Origin: JAGVSR01 sp031413815
GTDB lineage: Bacteria; Pseudomonadota; Alphaproteobacteria; Rhizobiales; Hyphomicrobiaceae
Reading direction: 5' to 3'
NCBI GenBank assembly: GCA_031413815.1
Contig: JANOFU010000074.1
Span: 1 to 6,639, forward strand
Length of the DNA stretch: 6,639 nt
The translations under genes and the position numbers were made by a program. The notes under the pieces are model-generated. The model made no database searches. It saw only the letters and a program-made list of their open reading frames with translations, and was not told where the DNA came from. The stretch's first letter is position 1; each line of letters begins with the position of its first letter. This document shows positions 1 through 5,784 of this stretch, in pieces.

Positions 1-717
1 TCCAGCTTGGCTCAAGTCTTGGCATGGAAATCCGCCGACGACCATTTCGGTGGCACCACCAAAATGGTCGTCATCGGCTCGGAAACCACTCGCGAAATCA
101 ATGATATAGCCCTCACCCGCTATGCCTGCTACCTGATCGCCCAGAACGGCGACCCACGCAAGGACGAGATCGCCTTTGTCATGACCTACTTCGCGGTGCA
201 GACCCGCAAGCAGGAAATCATCGAACAACGCCTCGCCGATTCCGAACGGCTGGAAGCGCGCGACAAATTGAGCGCATCGCAGAAGGCGCTGGCCGGAGTA
301 CTGTTCGAACGCGGTGTGGATGGTCCCGGATTCGCGCGCATCCTGAGCAAAGGTGATGCTGCGTTGTTCGGTGGACTGACCACGCAGGACATGAAAAACA
401 AATTGGCAGTGCCGGGCACGCGTCCACTCGCAGATTTCCTGCCTACCATCACCATCAAGGCCAAAGACTTCGCTAATGAAGTCACGAACATGCAAGTCAA
501 GCAACAAGACCTCAACGCCGAGCCGGACATCACCCGTGAACATGTAAAGAACAACGAGGACGTGCGCAAGATTCTCACTGATCGCAACATTCACCCCGAA
601 TCGTTGCCGCCCGCCGAAGACGTGAAAAAGGTCGAGCGGCGGATGAAGTCTGAAGAGAAAAAGCTACCGAAAGCCACGCCGCGGCTGGCCAGCGGTGATG
701 GCAAGGAAAACCCTTGA
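1..717 (+). CDS. dinD: DinD-like DNA-damage-inducible protein D, 5' end cut by window edge
   Basis: The 3' part of a gene is visible: 238 codons are open from base 1 to the TGA at 715-717. The protein carries the DinD signature: a DHF...TKM segment, then LTRYACYLIAQNGDPRK and TYFAVQTRKQE (about bases 112-219), then an FGGL / NRPLADFLPTI-like middle part, here with GTRPLADFLPTI, and a charged C-terminus (DVKKVERRMKSEEKK). E. coli DinD is LexA-regulated and its product inhibits RecA strand exchange in vitro; DinD homologues are often encoded inside type I restriction-modification loci. A TTG at base 7 could be taken as a start, but DinD homologues have several dozen more N-terminal residues (Bro-N-like part), and the frame is open to base 1, so the true start lies left of the window. 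The first dozen residues match the family less clearly. The next gene follows after 51 nt on the same strand, consistent with an operon. Family call is confident; its function here is inferred. Confidence 0.87.
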   Translation, partial: SSLAQVLAWKSADDHFGGTTKMVVIGSETTREINDIALTRYACYLIAQNGDPRKDEIAFVMTYFAVQTRKQEIIEQRLADSERLEARDKLSASQKALAGVLFERGVDGPGFARILSKGDAALFGGLTTQDMKNKLAVPGTRPLADFLPTITIKAKDFANEVTNMQVKQQDLNAEPDITREHVKNNEDVRKILTDRNIHPESLPPAEDVKKVERRMKSEEKKLPKATPRLASGDGKENP

Positions 718-768
718 GGTTGCCTAACTCGTGTAGAGAGCGAGCACGCCAACAATTGGGAATATGTA

Positions 769-1551
769 ATGTCCACTGAACTCTTTGATCGATTCAAATC
801 TGCACTACTCTCCGTAAGCCAAGCCAAGGAGAACTTTCGCTTGGGCTCCGAGGTTGGCCATCACGTTTATTACGTGCCGTTCGAGCATGAGAACGTTAAT
901 GCACGACTAGTCCTGGTTGGCATCACACCGGGACCAACGCAAATGACTCTTGCATGGCGAACAGCGCGGGACGAACTTCGGCGCGGAGCGGAAACCCCGT
1001 CAGTTCTAGCGAGGGTAAAGCAGGTCGCGGCGTTCGATGGTATGCGCGGAAGAATCAATTCGATGCTTGATCACTTTGAAATACCTCGCCATCTCGGGCT
1101 CGGCGCCGCCGCCGATCTGTGGGGCAAAAACTTTCAATATTTCCAGCCTATGTCGCTCATCCGCAACGCTACTTTCAAAGGTGACGATTATTTCAATGGC
1201 CCGTTCGATTCAGTTCTAAACAACCCTCTACTGCGTTCGCAGTTTGAATCCACCTTCGTGGCCCCGCTGTCGCGTGTTTCAAAGGATGCGGTTTTCGTAG
1301 CCATGGGACCCGTGGTCATGAGCGGGCTTCAGTGGTGCTTGGATCGTGAGGTCATCCAGAAACAACAAGTACTTGGCTATTTTCCGCACGCGTCCCCTAG
1401 TTCCGGGTCGCAGTTTGACTATTTCATGAAGCAAAAGAGCCTTGCCGATCTCAAACCAAAGGATCCCGTCCGCCACAGAGCCAAAGCGCTCGACGCTGCA
1501 TACCAGGAGATTGCGTCAAAAGTTGCGGCCAGATTTGGTACAAAAAAATGA
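769..1551 (+). CDS. Uncharacterised protein with UDG-superfamily motifs, inside the type I RM operon
   Basis: 260 aa. I do not recognise a named family, but two motifs have the spacing and context of the uracil-DNA-glycosylase fold. A hydrophobic strand (LVLV) leads into GITPGP at residues 51-56 (bases 919-936), resembling motif 1 of SMUG1 (GMNPG) and Mug/TDG (GINPG). HASPSSG at residues 207-213 (bases 1387-1407) resembles motif 2 (HPSP in UNG and SMUG1, HxS in family 5). Between them are QPMSLIRN (126-133), a possible equivalent of the conserved central strand, and a hydrophobic strand FVAMGP (176-181). Threonine stands where UNG has the catalytic Asp and Mug/SMUG1 have Asn, so glycosylase activity is not assured. 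No signal peptide or membrane segment is seen; a cytosolic protein is expected. The ATG at 769 has a modest GGGA at 758-761 in front. The stop codon overlaps the ribosome site of hsdR, implying co-transcription. Real gene: confident. UDG fold: moderate. Confidence 0.8.
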   Translation: MSTELFDRFKSALLSVSQAKENFRLGSEVGHHVYYVPFEHENVNARLVLVGITPGPTQMTLAWRTARDELRRGAETPSVLARVKQVAAFDGMRGRINSMLDHFEIPRHLGLGAAADLWGKNFQYFQPMSLIRNATFKGDDYFNGPFDSVLNNPLLRSQFESTFVAPLSRVSKDAVFVAMGPVVMSGLQWCLDREVIQKQQVLGYFPHASPSSGSQFDYFMKQKSLADLKPKDPVRHRAKALDAAYQEIASKVAARFGTKK

Positions 1552-1555
1552 GGGG
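1550..1555 (+). promoter_or_regulatory. Ribosome binding site for hsdR
   Basis: GAGGGG overlaps the TGA stop of the UDG-like gene and lies 9 nt before the ATG at 1565. It is the reason for choosing that start over an in-frame TTG at 1442, which would lie about 110 nt inside the upstream gene. The arrangement suggests that ribosomes ending on the upstream gene can pass on to hsdR. Confidence 0.7.
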
Positions 1556-1564
1556 ATTGCCCGC

Positions 1565-4489
1565 ATGACTCTCCTCGGCGTCGAATCCACCACCGTTCAG
1601 TTTCCGCTGGTTGAGCACGCGGCATCGGTCGGCTGGGTGTGCCTGTCAGACACCGATGCGTTGACGAAGCGGCGCGGCGAGGGCGGACACTTTCTTTACG
1701 ATGAACTGGCGGCGGCGCTGCTGCGATTGAATCCCGGCGTGGTCACACCGGCCGATGTGAACGGCATCATCCAGCGCATGGAGAGTGTGCCCAATACGAT
1801 CGAAGGCAACCGCGAACTGCTGCAATGGCTACGCGGACAAAAGACCCACTACGTCGACGCCGAGAAACGCCACCGCAATGTGCGTGTGATCGACTACGAC
1901 AATACGCCCGGCAACAATGTGTTTCAAGTGAGCTGGGAGTGGGCCTATCGCAACGGCGAGCGCAAGGGCAATCGTGCTGACGTGGTGTTTGTGATCAACG
2001 GTGTGCCAGTCGCCATCGTCGAAAACAAGAACCCGAAATCCAAGGACGCGATGGAAAAGGCGCTGACTCAATTGCGCCGCTATGAACTGGAAACGCCGGA
2101 GTTGCTGACCAGTTCACAGGTGTTCAATATCACGCACCTGATCGAGTATTTCTACGGCGTCACTTGGAACTACCAGCGCAAATTTGTCTTCAACTGGAAA
2201 GAAGAGCATCCCGGCAATTACGAAGATCGCGTGAAGCAGTTTTTCGATCACGCGCGATTCCTGCGCATGCTGCGCGACTGGATTTTGTTTTTCACGCAGG
2301 ACGACGAGCTGCAAAAGACCATCCTGCGGCAGCACCAGACACGCGCGGCGCTGAAAGTCACCGACCGCTGCGCGCTGCCAACCAAGAAGAGTGGGCTAGT
2401 CTGGCACACGCAGGGCTCCGGCAAGACCTTCACGATGATCACGGCGGCGCGGCTGATCTTGGACGACCAGGCGCGCTTCCCCGGCGCGACGGTGATGATG
2501 GTGGTGGACCGCAACGAATTGGAAGGGCAGCTTTCAGGCTGGATTGAGGCACTGCTCGGGGAAATGCAGGGAACCGGGATCGCGGTGGAAGCCGCGAACT
2601 CCAAAAAACGCCTACAGGAACTGTTGGACCAGAACTTCAGCGGGCTCATCGTGACGATGATCCACAAGTTCGACAAGTTGAAGAAGGACAGCTGCACACG
2701 CGAGAACTTTTACGTACTGATCGACGAGGCGCACCGATCCACGGGCGGCGACCTGGGCAATTACCTGATGGGTGCGCTTCCTAACGCGACGCTGATCGGC
2801 TTCACCGGGACGCCGATCGACCAGACGGCCTACGGAAAAGGAACCTTCAAAGTATTTGGCGCGGAAGACGATTCAGGCTATCTCGACAAGTATTCGATTG
2901 CCGATTCTATTGCCGATGGCACCACGGTCAAGCTGCGACACATGCTGGCGCCGGCCAAGGTACTGGTGCCCGAGGAGGTGCTGAGGAAAGAATTCTTCGC
3001 GCTGACCGAATCGGAGGGTGTGAGCGATATTGAAGTCCTGAATCGCATTCTGGAAAAAGCGGTGACACTGCGCGCCTTCCTGAAGGCAACTGAGCGGGTC
3101 GCAGCAGTAGCGGAGTTCGTCGCGAAGCATTTTCGTGAGAATGTAGAGCCACTGGGTTACAAGGCGTTTCTGGTCGGCGTGGACCGCGAAGCCTGTGCGC
3201 TGTACAAGGAGGCGCTGGACAAGCTCCTGCCGGCTGAACTTTCCGTTCCCATATATACACAGGGCGCGGCGGATGCCATCGACCGGCCTCTGGTGGCAAA
3301 GCACCAGATCGACTCAGTCACCGAGAAACGAGTACGCAAACAATTCCGCAAGCCGGACCAGCAGCCGCACATTCTGATCGTGACGGACAAGCTGCTGACC
3401 GGCTACGACGCACCAGTGTTGTACGCGATGTATCTCGACAAGCCGATGCGCGATCACGTTCTGCTGCAGGCGATTTCGCGCGTCAATCGTCCGTATGAGG
3501 ATCGGAGTGGACAACAAAAGCCCAGCGGACTGATCGTGGACTTCATCGGCATGCTGCGTGACGTGAAGAAAGCGCTGGCATTCGATTCGCAGGATGTGTC
3601 CGGCGTGATTGAAGATCTGGACTTATTGCTTGATCAGTTTCGCGTACTGATCGGCGAAGCCAAAGCGCGCTATCTGCAGCCGAAGAAGGGCAGCAAGGAC
3701 AAGCAGCTCGAAGCATTGTTGTACGAGGACTTTGTCGCCGAAGACACACGGCAGGAATTCATCGAGCGCTACCGCGAAATTGAATCGCTATATGAAATCC
3801 TTTCTCCCTCGCCCGAATTGCGCGATCACATTGATACCTTCCGGCGACTGGCGGAAATCTACGCCATGATCCGCAACGCCTACGGCAGCCCAACGCGGTT
3901 CTACGGCGAACTGGCGCATAAGACCGAACATATGGTGCGCGAAGCCGTTGCGAGCTATGGACCGATCGTGGCAGGCAAGCAGGTTGAATTCGATCTGCAG
4001 ACACTCAAATCGTTGCAGGTCAGTGGTGACAACGACAATCAAACCGTTATTAATTTCGTTCGTGCCATCGAAACCGAGGCGGAGGAAAAAGCAACGGAGT
4101 TGCCGGTGCTGGTGGATATTGCGCAACGGGCACAGATGGTCCTGACCGCATTGGAGCAGCGCGCCATCAACACCGAACAGGCGATGGCGCAGATTGAAGG
4201 GCTAGTTAAGGAGCGGGAGGAGGCCGATGCCGAACGTGAGAGGCTGGGACTGGATGCGCGCATGTTTGCGATCTACTGGCAGCTTCACAAGGAAAACATC
4301 AAGGACCCGTTGGGCTTGGCGAACGAAATAGTCAAGGCAGTCGAGCGCTTCCCCAACCATATCGACAATGATGATGAACGGCGCCAGCTCAAGGCCGCCA
4401 TCTATGCCGCGCTGCTACGGGAAGTGAGCGGCGCGACCATGGTTCGGTTGGGCGAAGTGGTGCTGCGCGCAGTTGGTGCGGGGCAATGA
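1565..4489 (+). CDS. hsdR: Type I restriction enzyme R subunit (endonuclease and DNA translocase)
   Basis: 974 aa, within the usual HsdR range. With HsdM and HsdS it forms the type I complex that translocates DNA using ATP and cuts unmodified DNA far from the recognition site. Domains in order: an N-terminal PD-(D/E)XK nuclease with Asp139, then Glu153-Asn-Lys155 (ENKNP, where ELKNP is more common) and QLRRY at 169-173 matching the RecB-type QxxxY motif; an SF2 motor with Walker A GSGKT (284-288), DEAH (387-390), GFTGTP (412-417), ILIVTDKLLTGYDAP (603-617) and QAISRVNR (635-642); and a helical, charged C-terminal region with a likely coiled coil near 835-895, matching the HsdR C-terminal assembly domain. 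All catalytic motifs look intact and there is no frameshift. The ATG at 1565 is supported by a good ribosome site. It is 13 nt downstream of the UDG-like gene and overlaps the next gene by ATGA. hsdM and hsdS are not in the window. Confidence 0.96.
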   Translation: MTLLGVESTTVQFPLVEHAASVGWVCLSDTDALTKRRGEGGHFLYDELAAALLRLNPGVVTPADVNGIIQRMESVPNTIEGNRELLQWLRGQKTHYVDAEKRHRNVRVIDYDNTPGNNVFQVSWEWAYRNGERKGNRADVVFVINGVPVAIVENKNPKSKDAMEKALTQLRRYELETPELLTSSQVFNITHLIEYFYGVTWNYQRKFVFNWKEEHPGNYEDRVKQFFDHARFLRMLRDWILFFTQDDELQKTILRQHQTRAALKVTDRCALPTKKSGLVWHTQGSGKTFTMITAARLILDDQARFPGATVMMVVDRNELEGQLSGWIEALLGEMQGTGIAVEAANSKKRLQELLDQNFSGLIVTMIHKFDKLKKDSCTRENFYVLIDEAHRSTGGDLGNYLMGALPNATLIGFTGTPIDQTAYGKGTFKVFGAEDDSGYLDKYSIADSIADGTTVKLRHMLAPAKVLVPEEVLRKEFFALTESEGVSDIEVLNRILEKAVTLRAFLKATERVAAVAEFVAKHFRENVEPLGYKAFLVGVDREACALYKEALDKLLPAELSVPIYTQGAADAIDRPLVAKHQIDSVTEKRVRKQFRKPDQQPHILIVTDKLLTGYDAPVLYAMYLDKPMRDHVLLQAISRVNRPYEDRSGQQKPSGLIVDFIGMLRDVKKALAFDSQDVSGVIEDLDLLLDQFRVLIGEAKARYLQPKKGSKDKQLEALLYEDFVAEDTRQEFIERYREIESLYEILSPSPELRDHIDTFRRLAEIYAMIRNAYGSPTRFYGELAHKTEHMVREAVASYGPIVAGKQVEFDLQTLKSLQVSGDNDNQTVINFVRAIETEAEEKATELPVLVDIAQRAQMVLTALEQRAINTEQAMAQIEGLVKEREEADAERERLGLDARMFAIYWQLHKENIKDPLGLANEIVKAVERFPNHIDNDDERRQLKAAIYAALLREVSGATMVRLGEVVLRAVGAGQ

Positions 4490-4803
4490 AAACTTCAGCG
4501 AATGACCGATTGCGAGCCCGCGTCATGGATTGGGCCGGAAAGCTTCGCGTGCAACCCAGCCAGGTTCGTATTCAAGTCATGAGACGAAAATGGGGATCGT
4601 GCTCGGCTGCTGGTCGCGTGACGTTCGCAACTGATCTGATCCGGCGGCCAATTGCATTTCAGGAGTTTGTCATCGTGCACGAATTGCTGCACTTGAGAAT
4701 TCGCAATCACGGCAAACTGTTCCGCTCCACGTTGCGCGCGCACTTGCGAGACAACAAATGGGCAGCGAGCGGGCAAGGCACGGTTTTGGAGGATAGACAA
4801 TGA
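4486..4803 (+). CDS. Small YgjP/DUF45-type zinc metallopeptidase
   Basis: 105 aa. It carries the gluzincin-like motif HELLHLRIRNHGKLF: HExxH at residues 65-69 (His65, Glu66, His69) and a third likely zinc ligand at His75 in NHGKLF. Upstream is KWGSCS (35-40), the other hallmark of the YgjP/DUF45 (M48-like) family, with a short strand region (GRVTFATDLI) between. Typical YgjP proteins are around twice as long; this short form appears to hold only the catalytic C-terminal part, but the motifs are complete, so it is probably not a fragment. The ATG at 4486 overlaps the hsdR stop (ATGA), indicating translational coupling to HsdR; the next gene overlaps in the same way. No signal peptide is seen, so it should act in the cytosol. 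Substrate unknown; trimming or turnover of restriction subunits is only a guess from the context. Confidence 0.88.
   Translation: MKTSANDRLRARVMDWAGKLRVQPSQVRIQVMRRKWGSCSAAGRVTFATDLIRRPIAFQEFVIVHELLHLRIRNHGKLFRSTLRAHLRDNKWAASGQGTVLEDRQ
4788..4792 (+). promoter_or_regulatory. Ribosome binding site for the DUF1186/SEC-C gene
   Basis: GGAGG lies 7 nt before the ATG at 4800, inside the end of the peptidase gene. It supports that start and suggests that the last gene can be translated independently as well as by coupling through the ATGA overlap. Confidence 0.75.
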
Positions 4804-5711
4804 ATGAACTGCTGGCGCCCTTGTCACGCTGGGAACGCATCAACGAAGCACTTGCCTATGTCGACGGAGCCTACCCAGCTGAAGCGGTGATCGAGGCACG
4901 CGCTCACTGGCCGGAGGTCCGCGAGAAGTTTCTGGGTGAGCTGTCGCACGCCGTGGCCGATCCTGACGATGTCATCGTCGATGGCAATGCTCTCTCGATT
5001 TACGCGATATTTCTTGCAGCCGAGAAACGGGATGTCGCGTTTGCTTCCGCAATGCTCGACCTTCTCGTGCTGCCGATCGGAAAAATCAACGACCTGATCG
5101 GCGAATCGCTGACAGATGGCATGGGACGTTGTCTCGGGTCCGTATGGCATGGCGATGACGCACCGATTCGCGCGTTGGCGATGGACGAAAGCCGGGACAT
5201 TTATGTTCGCCTGGCGGCTATCGATGCGCTGATCGTGCGTGCAATCGAAGGTGACGCAGCAAGCAACAAGGTGGCGGAATTTATTTTCTCGTTGACACAG
5301 CAGGTCGCAGTGGTGTTGCGCAACTTGCCGAAGTCAATGCCGAAGAGGGACCCGCGAAACGACTACGCTGACTTTTTCAACATGCTGGTTTCGTTACTCT
5401 CCGAGCTTGGCGCGCCTCAATACTGGCCAGCTGTCGAACAATGGAATCGAGACGGTTTGATCGATCCAGGGCAAGAAGACCTGACGAGCTTGCGAGAAAC
5501 AATGTTCGCCTCCGACGAAGACCGTCTCGCGCGAATGCACAAGCCGTATTACATTCGCGACACTGTCGAAGAAATGTCCGGGTGGGCGTGTTTCAATAGG
5601 CCTGAGCCGCCGGAAACGTATGTTCGCTTTCAACCCAAAGTCGGCCGCAACGATCCCTGTCCTTGCGAGTCAGGCAAGAAATTCAAGAAGTGTTGCGGGG
5701 ACGCTCTCTAG
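4800..5711 (+). CDS. DUF1186 domain protein with C-terminal SEC-C zinc motif
   Basis: 303 aa. Residues about 10-260 are largely helical and match the pattern I know for DUF1186: a segment around YAIFLAAEKRD (68-78), then DLIGESLTDGMGRCLGSVW (98-116), followed by a helical-repeat-like YVRLAAIDALIV (135-146). The last 20 residues form a SEC-C motif: GRNDPCPCESGKKFKKCC, with Cys287, Cys289, Cys298 and Cys299 as the likely zinc ligands. This motif is named for the SecA C-terminus, where it binds zinc and SecB, and it occurs at the end of many unrelated bacterial proteins as a probable protein- or nucleic-acid-binding tag. No export signal is seen. The start at 4800 overlaps the peptidase stop by 4 nt and has a strong GGAGG. 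It is the last gene of the operon before a convergent gene. DUF1186 has no established biochemical function that I know; a helical scaffold or adaptor role is inference. Confidence 0.85.
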   Translation: MNELLAPLSRWERINEALAYVDGAYPAEAVIEARAHWPEVREKFLGELSHAVADPDDVIVDGNALSIYAIFLAAEKRDVAFASAMLDLLVLPIGKINDLIGESLTDGMGRCLGSVWHGDDAPIRALAMDESRDIYVRLAAIDALIVRAIEGDAASNKVAEFIFSLTQQVAVVLRNLPKSMPKRDPRNDYADFFNMLVSLLSELGAPQYWPAVEQWNRDGLIDPGQEDLTSLRETMFASDEDRLARMHKPYYIRDTVEEMSGWACFNRPEPPETYVRFQPKVGRNDPCPCESGKKFKKCCGDAL

Positions 5712-5784
5712 CACTGGCGCGCCTTCCCAGCCATTTTCGTCCGAAACGCCGCGCCGAATGGCGATCTTCGTGCCGCAATGTCGG
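5712..5784. other. 73-nt convergent intergenic gap
   Basis: This gap separates the stop of the DUF1186 gene from the stop of the PPK2 gene, so both transcription units must end in or near it. I see only weak inverted repeats: CCATT (5731-5735) with AATGG (5757-5761), and TTTC/GAAA at 5735-5746 with a 4-nt loop. Neither is followed by a T tract on either strand, so no intrinsic terminator is called. Confidence 0.5.

Noticed and set aside
7..9. TTG as the start of the dinD-like gene
   Set aside because: The frame is open to base 1 and the DinD family has more N-terminal sequence; the gene is cut by the window edge.
718..768. Promoter between dinD and the UDG-like gene
   Set aside because: TTGCCT at 720-725 could serve as a -35 box, but there is no acceptable -10 box at the right spacing; co-transcription is simpler.
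1442..1564. N-terminal extension of hsdR from a TTG at 1442
   Set aside because: It would overlap the UDG-like gene by about 110 nt, its residues do not look like an HsdR N-terminus, and the ATG at 1565 has a good GAGGGG site 9 nt upstream.
2248..3304. Long open frames on the - strand inside hsdR (for example 2248-2697 and 2873-3304)
   Set aside because: They lie opposite a clearly conserved hsdR with all motifs, show no recognisable domains, and are expected by chance in GC-rich coding DNA.
5716..5723. 8-bp palindrome GGCGCGCC
   Set aside because: Single short GC palindrome, expected by chance at this GC content; no second copy or flanking structure was noticed.
5731..5761. Possible bidirectional terminator in the convergent gap
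   Set aside because: The stem is only about 5-6 bp with a long loop and there is no T tract on either strand.
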